DNA of 64,000 nt from Ipomoea triloba (Eukaryota > Streptophyta > Magnoliopsida > Solanales > Convolvulaceae), in NCBI RefSeq assembly GCF_003576645.1, contig NC_044924.1, positions 30,108,524 to 30,172,523 on the forward strand, in the 5' to 3' direction. Positions 46,301 through 57,450 of the stretch are shown here, one piece after another. The position numbers were made by a program, and so were the translations under genes. The notes beneath the pieces were generated by a model. The model had not been told where the DNA came from. It saw only the letters and a program-made list of their open reading frames with translations, and made no database searches. Numbering within the stretch: position 1 is the first letter of the stretch; every line of letters begins with the position of its first letter.

Positions 46301-46503
46301 AGTTTGAATGGAACGGTGTACTGAAATCTGTATCAAGCACTTTGGTTGGAGTGAGCCCGGAGTTTGAGCTCGCCATCTATACTCTGTGTTTCTTTGCGGG
46401 AGGGCAGGAGAACCATGTTGAGCTTGGTCCATACTCTGTCAATATCAAGTGCTATCACCTGGGAGACAACATTGGATCTGCTTTCCCAGTGGCTGAATGT
46501 TGA
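43392..46503 (+). CDS. Poly(U)-specific endoribonuclease (EndoU/XendoU family)
   Basis: Seven exons, all GT-AG and phase 0: 43392-43511, 43606-43671, 44267-44389, 44469-44534, 44899-45507, 45640-45711 and 46270-46503; 429 aa. The first 125 residues are acidic, low-complexity and contain YGQHRERY/YGQHSERY repeats. The EndoU domain follows from about residue 145 to the end. The catalytic triad is H306 (FEHVFVGE), H324 (GFHNWLQFY) and K371 (GVLKS). Family members cut RNA at uridines in a manganese- or calcium-stimulated reaction; the plant substrate is unknown. No signal peptide or membrane span is seen, so a nuclear or cytosolic place is likely. The start follows a GA-rich leader. The open frame and clean splice sites suggest a working gene. 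Confidence 0.94.
43920..44150 (-). repeat. Repeat remnant in EndoU intron 2
   Basis: On the minus strand it reads AGTATCAGAGCTAGGTCATA then GATTCGAGTCCC, a tRNA-like block seen in plant SINEs and in LTR element primer sites. TGGCC-rich segments recur within it. Not assignable to a full element. Confidence 0.4.
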
Positions 46504-48194
46504 ATATAAGGTAATCATATTTTATACCGTGTGAAAACATACATAATTTACATCCAGATTTATCAAACATTTGTAAGAATATGTATTTCAAGGAGAGGTG
46601 TTGGTGCTGTATCTTTTCAGTAAACATTGTTGGAACTCATGGTTTATCACTAAACATAACAGTTTACATGACATGTAGTCTAGAGAAGTATTTTGGATCA
46701 GTATATCAATGGATTGTTGGTTTCAATTAAGTTCATGTTATTTAAGAATAGGTGTGTAATTACTGGATTGACAAATAATTTACCACAGGATGTTGACGTT
46801 GCAATATCCTGTGGATGGTAAGGGATTGCTTCTCCCAAAAAGGTTGAATCCCCACCCTAAGGGTCCCCCAATCCCGGCCCGACAGGACATTTGGGAGAAT
46901 GTAAATCACGGTGACTCAATGGTTCAATAGACAAGATCAAATGCCCGTGCACACAAGGGATCTGTTCACTTTGATCCATTGAGCTAAGCCAAATATTGTC
47001 TATTGAACCATTGAGCTAAGCCCGTGCAGGTATGATCTGTTCCTATGATTTGTTGGGGGATTTCTCACAAGGATTGCTCCTATAATTTGTTGGGGGACTT
47101 GTCCAAATCCCTTATTCTCCCCAATCAAACCAATTGCAGGATTAAAGAGTGAGTCCTATTTGCTTTTCCCCCAAGTTTGTCATTTGCACCCTTAGATTAG
47201 AAAACTTTGCTCTATTCAAATTTGGTCTTGGCACAATGGAAAGGAGCACACGCTTGAAAACAATGACTAGAGAAAATGGTTGAATCATGTAAACAATCCA
47301 GTACTACTCTGGCTATGTCTTCCCTAATCTTCAAGACGCAACTAGTGTATCAACATGAATAAAATTTCCAGGTGTTTATAACTCCACCATTAGTCCATTC
47401 CAGAGCTTCCATTACACATGAAGCATGCCCTCAAGTCCAAAGCACTTAAAAACACGGTCACCAAATTACATTTTGAATCCAGAGCTTCCACAATGAAAAT
47501 CCTCAAGTATCATAAATCATATGTTTTCAAGGAACATTATCCAGCAAGATACTTGAAAGTTGTCTTGAATCTTGATTGGGATTTAGACTTTTGCAACTAG
47601 ACTACTTTGCTGTTTATGGAGAGAACCCTTTTGCGTTTGAACCTTGTGAATAGAGCAAAAGATGTTAGGTGAGCACCCCGAAACGGGGTCCAACAGCAAC
47701 TCGATTCAAGATTAGCCAAAGCCCAATATGGTTCCGTGATATTGGGGATCATGGTACCAAACAAAGAGAAAAGGAATAAAAAGGATTAGGGTAAAAGTAC
47801 CCTACTGAAAATGGTTACACAAATACAAAACATTTAAAGACACCTCCATGTATCAGAATCTCTCAGCAATAACAAGAACACCTTTCTGTAAGTCTCCACC
47901 TCAGCTGTCTTTGAAGTCTATAATTTGTTAAAATTATTTTGTTATTTCCAGTTTCATTCTAAAATTCTAATTATCTGTTTGAATTATATCCAACACTAAT
48001 AGGCATACATATATAAACCCCCACAAATAAGTGTATCAACACCAAAAGTTTCAAAAGAATTACTCCCTAGTCCCTTAATATAGTAATTCCATCACCCCTC
48101 CCATTTTACATGTCTGGTCCCCATTTTACATGTCTGGTTCAATTAAAGAGACTTAACTGGAGTTATTTTTAATTCAATTTTTCATAATATTAAG

Positions 48195-48195
<1 letters not shown>
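46504..48195. other. Intergenic DNA with small repeats
   Basis: At 46915-47040, CAATGGTTCAATAGACAA and TTGTCTATTGAACCATTG form an inverted pair, and TTTGTTGGGGGA occurs twice at 47050-47100. No gene is seen. Confidence 0.5.

Positions 48196-48253
<58 letters not shown>
48196..48253. repeat. (TA)n microsatellite
   Basis: About 28 TA repeats. Confidence 0.95.
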
Positions 48254-48256
<3 letters not shown>

Positions 48257-48454
48257 ACAAAAAACTACATTAAAATACTATTAAACACAAAAAATTAAAT
48301 TTTAAAAATTATTAAAAAATACTAAAATAAATAAACAAATAAAAAGTTTGGTTTCACCAATAGATAGTAAACCAAAAACTAGGCATATAGCAACAAGCTA
48401 TTAATCGTAAGCAAGGAAGACTAGTTTGAGAGAGAGAGAGAGCAGTTACCGAGG

Positions 48455-48643
48455 TCAGGAATGTGAAGGAGGTGAAGAATCGGAATCGGAATCGCAATTG
48501 TTGTGGCGAAGACTTTCGATGAGGCCTTCGAGCTCCTTTCGTTTGTGCGAGCTACCAGGGTTTGGGTTTAACCAAAATGCAACGTATGGAACTACGGAAG
48601 CAGTTGACACCGGTTTTTCACTTTTTTCGTTTGTGACCACCCA
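48455..48643 (-). CDS. Possible small exon or ORF, unrecognised
   Basis: A 61-codon frame, MVTNEKSEKPVSTASVVPYV to a serine/aspartate-rich end (CDSDSDSSPPSHS), has gene-like composition. A donor-like CCTCG|GTAACT and a GA run follow downstream. I recognise no family and no partner exon is evident. It could be a captured first exon. Confidence 0.25.
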   Translation of the reverse strand, partial: WVVTNEKSEKPVSTASVVPYVAFWLNPNPGSSHKRKELEGLIESLRHNNCDSDSDSSPPSHS

Positions 48644-48685
48644 ATGAATAAATACTGGGAGGGTAAAATAGTAAAATTAATTGTT

Positions 48686-48789
48686 TTTTTGAATACTACT
48701 AACTCAATTCCCCACTTAGGCTCAAACCCACCACCCACCACCTCCCGTATAAAGGGAAGGGTTTGATGCTACTAGACTACAAGGTCCTT
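48686..48789 (-). mobile_element. SINE variant with 24-bp target duplication
   Basis: On the minus strand CAAGGACCTTGTAGTCTAGTAG, then GGTTTGAGCCTAAGTGGGG and a terminal A-run. GGTAAAATAGTAAAATTAAT TGTT occurs at 48662-48685 and 48790-48813. Shorter than the 42907 copy and lacking the 3' half, but clearly related in the A- and B-box part. Confidence 0.85.
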
Positions 48790-48813
48790 GGTAAAATAGT
48801 AAAATTAATTGTT

Positions 48814-49354
48814 AAGTACTCAAATTTCTATAGTAGCTGTGCCATTGGAAAAATAGTTCATGACTCTCAAATTTTCACTCCCAGCTTTTACTCCCACTTG
48901 TTTTCAAATTTGATTGGAGGGAGAAAAAGAGAAATTGATAAACATCATGACCCTTACTAAATTAAGCAATCAAGTCATGCCATATCATAGGGAATAGAAA
49001 ATGGGGTAGACTTTGAGATTCCATGTAGAATTACTTATGCCATTAGCTGGCGCTTGGATTAAAATGAGACTACTTGAACTTATGATCTTCTTTTTAGAAT
49101 GATAATAGTGATGTTATCAAATCATAAGGTGCTTGACTTGAACTTGATTTAATTAGTATCAAGTTTGATTAACGGGTTGAGTATACACAATATTCATCAT
49201 TTTTTGAAGCATTTAATATGTAGTTGATTTGATCACAATTTAAACATTTAAAATGAGTGTTTGATAAACAATTGATGTCAATTGTTCAAAGAATGCAATT
49301 TGGAATAACTTTTTAATATCAATTGATTGGATTTTAGACATTAGCTTGTTAATG
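48814..49354. other. Intergenic DNA
   Basis: No feature recognised. Confidence 0.5.
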
Positions 49355-49362
49355 AGTGATGA

Positions 49363-49639
49363 GGGCGGAGCCAGAAAAAATTTTCAGTGGGAGCGAATGA
49401 AAACAAGCCTACTGCTGTATAAAGAGGACCTCCGTTGCTAACAAGATTCGAGAACCTTCGCCCATTTCTTAGTGAAATCACGGACCAACCAACTAATCAA
49501 TTGTTTATATATATTTGTTTTCTTATACTTATATCTAAAAATGTACTATATATACATATATACATACACGGGCTATATATGGGGTGAGGGTTGGGTGAAC
49601 GGGGGCAGCTGTCCCCACTGTCCCCATACTGGCTCCGCC
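49363..49639. mobile_element. hAT-type MITE, 277 bp
   Basis: Ends GGGCGGAGCCAG and CTGGCTCCGCC are inverted; AGTGATGA flanks both sides (49355-49362, 49640-49647), an 8-bp duplication. GGCGGAGCCAG termini are frequent in plant hAT elements. Confidence 0.85.
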
Positions 49640-50113
49640 AGTGATGAGCGATACGATCACGACAAAAGTATAATGGAATTAAAATATCTTATTTAAGTAA
49701 TTTTTTTGAATACTATTTAAGTAATTATTTAATCTTACTATACAAGTTAGAAAAAAAAAAACTAAATTAAATTAGTTTCAATATTTTATTATTGTTGTAC
49801 ATGTAAATACATTGAAGATCTTCTGTAGAGTATATTCCTACTTCCTAGATTACTAAATTGGCTAATGGCTATATATAACTTTTTTGTAAAAGTAAAAAGG
49901 GTGCCTTAGTGGATGCCAATAGTGATTCAAAATAAATTAGATATTCTTCCTTTTGGATTCCACCAAACATTTCCCATTCTTCTTTGCCCCTTTTTCCATT
50001 AAAAGATACTTTTAATAAAGACCAAGTCCAACCATTATTATAGGCTCACCATACGCGGGTTCGAGTTAGAGAAGTTTCATCTCAACACAAAGTGATCGGT
50101 TTATTTTTTTATA

Positions 50114-50632
50114 GAGTTAATTCCAGCAATGGTCCTCCGACTATGTTGACTTTTTAAAATTAGTCTCCGACTTTTAATTTGGACAATTTTGGTCCCTTGA
50201 CTTTCAAATTATTTTCAATGTTGGTCCTTTCGTCAAATTTTGGTTAAATTGAAGTCAAATGAAGAGGTAAAATTGTCCATTCACTTGTATACTCGTATTT
50301 CTTCTGTCCTATACGCTATATATATGAATATAATATCAATCGAAGAGACATCGAATGAGATTATATGGCTTCGATTGAGACTTCGACTGAGATTATATTC
50401 ATATATACAGCGTATAGGATATGAGAAATACGAGTAATAATACACTAAACATGTGAACGGACAATTTTAACCATTCATTTGACCTCAATTTAACTAAAAT
50501 TTGACGAAAGGACCAACATTGGAAAGAATTTGAAAGTCAAGGGACCTAAATTGTCCAAATTAAAAGTCAGGGACTAATTTTAAAAAATCAAAAAAATCAA
50601 CATAGTCGGAGGACCATCGTTGGAATTAACTC
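50114..50632. mobile_element. Foldback MULE MITE, 519 bp
   Basis: Ends GAGTTAATTCCAGCAATGGT and its inverse, with arms pairing over about 200 bp (for example GACGAAAGGACCAACATTG). TTTTTTTATA lies on both sides (50104-50113, 50633-50642), a 9-10 bp duplication. The outer 11 bp equal those of the 5.4-kb MULE. Confidence 0.9.
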
Positions 50633-50642
50633 TTTTTTTATA

Positions 50643-51298
50643 TTTAAGTAGTAGTACGTCTCACATTTTGATGAGAAAATGCTAAACTTGAGATGCTGCC
50701 CAACAACTTTAATCTCATTCAAAAAACCAATATTTCACTCTCTCTACTTTAAAGAGAAGAAAAAAAAAATCAAAGATGCAATTCTTTCAAAGGCATCATT
50801 GTCTAGTCATATAAACATGACTTTAAATAACAGGTCTCATGTATACAGTATAATCTCTAATGCAAAACCAAAAGGGTGTGGTTCAACAGTTAGCCTACAC
50901 AATACAGAAGCTATATTTACTTGATTCTTGCATTAGTTCTTTTTTACAAAGAAAAATTACAGAAAAAAAAAAAAAGAAAAAAAAAGAGAAGGAACCTCGA
51001 TGTCGCCCTAATTAGTTACAAGCTTCAATTCCAGAATGACAGAAGGCTAAGGCTTCCCATTTGCCTTCAGCACTTGAGCATCTAAGACCAAAAACAAAAT
51101 GAAAGATAGAAACAACAGAACAAGAAAGTTCGGAAAAAAAGTGTTGGTTATCAGTTGAGTATCAGAGATTTTATGTTAATCAACTTGCCCCGAGCCATAG
51201 GGCTCATTTATCTTGCAGTTATCACCCTCTTTTCGGGGTTTTTTTTTTTTTCTGTCAGGTTCCTGTGGTACGGTGACGGATTCTAAAATGGCTAGCTA
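50643..51298. other. 3' region of the kinase gene and spacer
   Basis: Likely includes the kinase 3' UTR (minus) near 51000-51298. No other feature. Confidence 0.45.
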
Positions 51299-53912
51299 TC
51301 AACCCGAGGCTTTTGAAGTTTCAAGTTCTGAATCGTCTATCACTTGCTTCAAAATCTCCACGACGTGACTCATTGTAGGCCGGTCTCTTGCATCCTTGTT
51401 CAAGCAACTGTCTGCCAGCTTCGCAATCCGTCTTGCAGCCTTGAGAGAGTGTTGGTTTCTGAGGCGCGAATCAATTATCACGCTAAACCTGCTGCTGTCA
51501 GCGGGGTATTGCTTCACCCATTCCAAAAGCTTCTGCTCTGAAGAAGGGCGGTTTCTTTCCATAGCCCGTCTACCTGTGATGATTTCGTACAGGACAACTC
51601 CAAAGCTCCATACATCAGTCTTCACAGACAAATGCCCGGTTTCAATGTATTCGGGAGCAGTATACCCCATTGTCCCGATAGGCTAACAGCGTGCAAAATG
51701 GTTACGCGAATTTAGTACAATAGAAATAAAAATGTTTCTGGAAAGTATACTTATCATAATTTGTTCATAGTTTTACTTACAGCTGTGGACACGTGAGATT
51801 TGTCGCCTGTTGGCCCTTCTCTTGCGAGCCCAAAATCTGAAAGCTTCGCGTTGAAATCCTTGTCCAATAGCACATTTGATGTTTTGAAATCTCGGTAGAT
51901 CACCTTCACATAATATTAAGTGCAGAGAAAGTTGTTATTGTCTACATTAAGCTTTATAGCAATAGATGCAGTTCAAACCGAAGGACATTTTGAAATCTAG
52001 CAAAAATTACGGGCCTATATGTATGCATAACGAACAAAATATTGTGCAGTAGAGCAAAACCAGAGGGCATGAACCGAAACGACATTTTGAAATCTAGGAA
52101 GTAAGCTCAAATGCTCTGTATCGACCCTATGTTTACGAATTTCAAGTCCAAGAAGATGTAGTCTAAGCTAAAAAATAGTACCTTCACGTCCAACCCCTCG
52201 TGCAAATAAGCTATACCTTGAGCTGCACCGAGGATAATATTTAACCGCGTTCTCCAAGAAATTGTTGGCATGGAGTTGCTAAAAAGATGATCTTCTAAGC
52301 TCCTATTGGGCATGTACTCGTAAACCAGCAGGCGTTGGATCCCGTTTCTCCCATCTATTCCACAGTACCCTAAAAGTTTAACGAGGTTAGGGTGTTCCAC
52401 GACACCGAGGAACTGAACTTCTGCAACCCATTGTTTGTGACCCTACAATATGGATGCACTGTAACATTTAGCTCGAGCTGTAGAGAAATTAATGCATCCC
52501 CTATTAGAAACCACCACCAAGAAATAACTGTTAATCGTTTAAAATGACTTTTAAAGAGAGAACTGTTTTTCTACAGGAAGGAAATTCACACATGTTCCAT
52601 GTTCAATCGCTATTCTCTCATGCATCACATGCCAAAATATGCAGTGAGTTGCATATATATCCACCACTACATTGCATAAAGGCACATACAATTTATCAAT
52701 AGTAACTAACTAACTACAATAGATCAATTTCCAGCCAAGTTCCGGGCACCAACCGAACCCGAAAGTTTGGGAAACAAAGCTTTATGCCTTGGCTAAGGAT
52801 TCCTAAAGGAACTTAGAAACAACTCGATCCACATAAACTCCAAGATCAGCTAAGATCCTAGTAAGAAATACAAGAGTGCCCCGTGGGCTAACTCAGTTAG
52901 TTTGACCAATCACCCTAAACCCTTGCTCCAGCGGCCATGTGGGGTTTGAATCCCAATGGGGACCTGTGGGTTGGGAAACATTGACCGACCACTTGACTGA
53001 AGACCCTTTGTGGGCAGAGTGCACATGCAAGGAGTGAGAACCCGGGGACTAACGTGCCACTCGTGAGTATGGCATAAGCTGGAAACCTAATGTATCAAAA
53101 AAAATACCAGAGTGACCTTGCATTCCCAAGTCTTTATGCATTTTCTATCATGCCCAGAACACATAAACCCAAAATTTTCCCCATAGTTTTCTACCAGTAA
53201 CACAAAAACCAGATATAGAATACATCAGTCCAAGAATAACTAGTAACTACAAGTCAAGAAAATCCACTTCAAAATTTCAAATTGCAAGATTTTCCCCACA
53301 ATTTCTAGTACAATCTCCTATTTTCTCAAAAGCAATAATATCATAAATCTGTCTAAACTTGACCAAAATATATTCTTTTTGTTTATCCTTCTCCAAATAT
53401 AATTTAAATTTAGCTAAGAACCTACCCAACTAGACCAAGAAAGGCCCTTGAGTGACTTTGGGAACAGATAATTCACTTTTCTTCTAGCACAAATAACACA
53501 CTTACCAAACCAAAAAATAAAAATAAAAAAATAGCAGCAAATCAAACAATTTGAACTAGAAAGAGAAGATATATAGATATACCTGTGATCCATTAACATT
53601 GAGCTTCTTAATGGCAACAACAATTGAATCACCCTGGCCATCAGGGGGCTTGATTGAACCCTTATACACTTTCCCAAAACCTCCCTCTCCAACCTTCAAC
53701 AGCCTGTTAAAGTTACATGTAGCTTCTCTAAGCTCAGAGAGAGAGAAAACCCTCAAATGTTGCCCTTTCTCTCTGTACATTTCCCTTATGCTTTTTGGTT
53801 TACTGCCTTTGCTTCTTGCCCCAGAAGTTTGTTGTTTAGTTCTGCTTTTCTTCAACTCTGGTGCTGATTCCTTGGACTTTAACTTGTCTTTGAATATGCA
53901 AAAACACTTCAT
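51299..53912 (-). CDS. Receptor-like cytoplasmic kinase, subfamily VII (PBL19-type)
   Basis: Four exons, 53912-53583, 52442-52182, 51903-51781 and 51682-51299, all GT-AG and phase 0; 365 aa. The N-terminus [10 protein letters not shown] has no Gly-2, so membrane binding would rely on Cys-3/Cys-5 palmitoylation. Kinase landmarks: G-loop GEGGFG 75-80, VAIK Lys-102, VIYRDFK with catalytic Asp-202, DFG Asp-220, APE 247-249, and the family's [15 protein letters not shown] activation end. RLCK-VII kinases act beneath immune receptors at the plasma membrane, relaying pattern-triggered immune signals by phosphorylation. The MKCF start, exon layout and IETGHL motif fit the PBL19/PBL20 branch. All catalytic residues are present, so it is probably active. 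Confidence 0.93.
52879..53101 (+). mobile_element. SINE in kinase intron 1
   Basis: About 223 bp from CCCCGTGGGCTAACTCAGTT (A-box-like) through GGGTTTGAATCCC (B-box) to an A-run. AAATAC(A/C)AGAGTG flanks it at 52866-52878 and 53102-53114 with one mismatch. It lies antisense to the kinase gene. Confidence 0.85.
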
Positions 53913-54002
53913 TTTCTAGTTCTCACAAGTTGTTTTCTTGCCAAGAAATGCTGATGATTCAATAATTGTATGGAGACATACAGAAAGAACCAAGAACCAA
54001 TC

Positions 54003-54011
54003 CTTTTTATA
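54003..54011 (-). promoter_or_regulatory. TATA box of the kinase gene
   Basis: TATAAAAAG on the minus strand, about 90 bp upstream of the kinase start codon. Confidence 0.6.
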
Positions 54012-54019
54012 GAATTGTA

Positions 54020-55784
54020 TGTAATTGATGGTCATGTGTCCCTTTTTGGATAATTGCTCTTGGACCCTCTAAAGTTTCTGGTACTATCACTTGGATACTC
54101 TCTTAGTTTCAAAATTACACTTTCTCCCATGGATTCTTGTAAATCCTATAAATATGTAGAGTAGCCTAAAAAGATCAAATCTTTCCTTCTTTTTTTTTGG
54201 TGTAAAAAATGAAATATCTCGCTCTGCAATCTCATACTCCAATTCTACATAAATTGTAAAGAAGTTAAATCATTGTGACTTAGCAGTTCCTTAGATGGGA
54301 GGATCATTCGTGCATATAAAGCGCTATCCCCACAAGAGGGTAAAACTCATATACTATGATTGAGAAAAATATGCTAAAGATGAATAATGTTTTTTTTTTT
54401 CTTAATACTACCTCTTAGCGTTCACCTCTCGATGTGACTTGGTCGACCTCACCTAACATTAAAAAATGAATATACTTTTTAATTAAATATTAGAAAACAA
54501 TTATATCAAAAAAAATATTAGAAAACAATTAAATATTATCACGTAAGGATATAAATTTAGTAACGTAATATAACATTACTATGCAAAAGATATTGGTAGA
54601 GTTTCATGCACAAATTAATTATATGGTATTAATTAATTTGAATTTTTTAAAAATAAACAATAACAATAAGAAATTTTCTTGCTACTTTGTGCAATCTGTA
54701 AAACGAGAGGTTCAAGTGAAACTAACATAAATCTTAATTAATAAGGTGAAGTTTAATTCAAGTTATATCACATTGTCTTTGTAATATAATGTGGGTATAA
54801 AATTTTATATGCTCTAGTGTAATTCTCGAAAATGTAAACTTTATTTAGATAATATAAAATTATTGAAATATGTTCTCAAGATTTCTTTCATCTCAATATT
54901 GTTGCCACTAAGGGAGAACCCATGACATCCCGCTTGGGAGATTCATTTCGTGCCACTAGATCACAAGGTCATTGGTAAATTACACTTATTTTTATCAATA
55001 ATTTTAAATTTAAATCTCATCCTTGTGTCCTCCATGAAAAAAATAAAAGCAATATAGAAATGTTGGGGTTGAAATGAAATTACCCATTTCTTTTAGTTGC
55101 ATGGCGTGTGAGTTGGGATTTTGGTGTGTCAGGTCCAGATTTTGACGAGTTAAGACTTACTCCATATTAAAGAACGCCAATGGGAATGTGAGAAAAATCT
55201 AAAAGAGAAAAGGCAAACATTAATTAAATAGCAAATATTACTTGTACGTCAACATTGTCTTTGATAGAAAGAAAATAAAATTTTGTGAGTTTGTTTAGTT
55301 GGTTGGATCAATCACTTAAATATTTTGTTTTAAATTTTATTGGGAATATTAGAGCTATTTGGAGATCGTAATCGACCAGAGAAAATGAAAACACATTGTG
55401 TGCAAGGTGTATAGGGAAAGACTACCAAAATGTAGGATACTTACAAGGTGTTTGGTTAGAATGGATGAATTAGGGGAGAAATGTAAGATACTTACAAGGT
55501 GTTTGGTTAGAATGAATGAGAGGAGAAATGAATTGTAATTCGGTGGAAATAAAGTAGAATTTAAATTACATTGTTTGATATGCATTAAAATTGTAACTAC
55601 ACAGTAAACATGCAATGAGGTGAGACTCGATCCCTAGTCACTCTTATCAAACTTCACCCATGTGACAAGTTGAGCTGCCTATACAGGCTAGGTTTGTGAA
55701 TTTTGATTCAGCAAATGGATGTAATTATAATTCGGTGAAATTGTAATTCACTCCAATCAAACACTGTAATGGGGGCTCAAAGAA
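54020..55784. other. Intergenic DNA with repeat fragments
   Basis: A partial SINE-like piece lies at about 54900-54975 (minus: TGATCTAGTGGCACG, then CATGGGTTCTCCC). AAGATACTTACAAGGTGTTT GGTTAGAATG occurs twice near 55434-55515. No gene. Confidence 0.5.
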
Positions 55785-57036
55785 TCTCTTATTATAATAA
55801 AGAGAGGGGATTTGGCCAACAGATTTGCTCCATTCTCCCGCCCAACAAAATTGATTTTCGTTTTGCATTTTTTTTCAACCACAAAACATCTACAAAGTAA
55901 TCCTATATTTTTGGCTTAGTGTTCCCTTATTCCAATTGTCATCTGCCATGTTCCTTCGTATATATCTGAAGTTGCTGTTTATATCAATTCTATTAAAAAA
56001 AATGTTATTAATGATCATGAGATATTTCATAATTCTGAGTGATTTGGAGTGGATCCATACCTGTGACATTACCTGTCTGATCCATTTCTGCGATCTTCAT
56101 TTTCGTGCGGTTACCAGAGATTGTATTCTCTTTAATATAAACTGAACCTTCTAAAGCAGCTTTTGCCCTTTCTTCTTTTTTGGTAAATTCATATGAAAGT
56201 GCATATTAAATTCTTAGAAACATGGCAAATTTAAATTACCAGTTTCTATTACTAATGAATTTGGATGTCAATTTTTTCTCTGCCAATCTATGATAATTGG
56301 GAACTTCGAGTGTATTAGTTGTTATTACACGCAGTAGATCAGATGTACACATTTACTCTGTAATACTTATGTTTTCTTACTCCAAAAAGGATAAAAAAAA
56401 ATCAATGTAAATAATGACTACATATTTTGAAATAAATATTGTTGGCAGATCAAAGTGATGTTATTTTTTTACTAACAGCTTTATTTTTCCAATCAAAAAC
56501 CAGAAGACTTGTACCATTAGAAGATCATAACAAAGGTAATAAGAGAGCTGTCTGAAGATGAAGGGGCACCAATAACAAAACAAAGAGGCAAAAAATAATA
56601 AATAAAGGACAACGCACCCAGGTAAATTTAACCAAATATTTATAAATACTTCTGCAATTACATATTTGATATTGCATATAGCATGCATAGATAACAGGTT
56701 TACAAAATAGGCTGCTTATAAGCACACTTCAACTGCATTACATAGGCCATAAGAAATATGCCTGACGGTAATAATGGTTACCGGAGTATTTTTGTATTAG
56801 TATTTCTATTGAGGGATGTTGAGTACAATAGTGAGTTCAGCCTAGAATCAGAAAGTGTTTCTATAGTGTTGAGTATAGTGGTGAAGTGTTGAGCACAGTG
56901 TTTGTGTTCAATACAATACTCAATTCAGTGTGTGTTCTAGTCTCGTAAGAAGTCTCATAAGAAGTCTCCCCCCTCTACTTTGCGTTGTGAGTCTTTTTAT
57001 TTCCTTTCAGCTCAGTAATGGAGCATTAAGGTTGCT

Positions 57037-57124
57037 GAACGTTGGTCATCAATGCTATCAATGCTGAGAAGCTTAACGTAGAGGAGCTGAACGTTGGTCA
57101 TCAATGCTGTCAATGCTGAGGAGT
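57037..57124. repeat. 51-bp direct duplication
   Basis: GCTGAACGTTGGTCATCAAT followed by GCT(A/G)TCAATGCTGAG occurs twice in tandem, with a third partial copy downstream. Confidence 0.8.
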
Positions 57125-57450
57125 TGGACCGTTGCACATTGATGCTGAGGAGTGAGGTGTCTTGGGTAGTTTGACCGGCAACTGTCTTAGCCAGGTCTTG
57201 CCAATGGTTCCAGGTCGGGTACCCAATTACCCTGTCAATGCCTAAGATTACAAAATAGCCTACTTTGATAGCAGTAAGTAAGTAGACAAAATATATCACA
57301 TATGCATAACATAGGATCAGTCCAGATACAAAATAGCCTAGTTAAATAGCTGCACAATGCAGATATCCTAGGCACAGATTTTAGAGTAATTTAGAATAAC
57401 ACATAGTAGTAGAATAAGCACATGAAACCTTACACCCAGTAAAAACAAAC

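Noticed and set aside
46127..46324. Plus-strand 65-codon frame before EndoU exon 7
   Set aside because: Mostly intron; the EndoU exon begins at 46270 in another frame.
57012..57299. 95-codon minus-strand frame with TALMTNVQLLYVKLLS
   Set aside because: Spans the 51-bp duplication and shows no family features.
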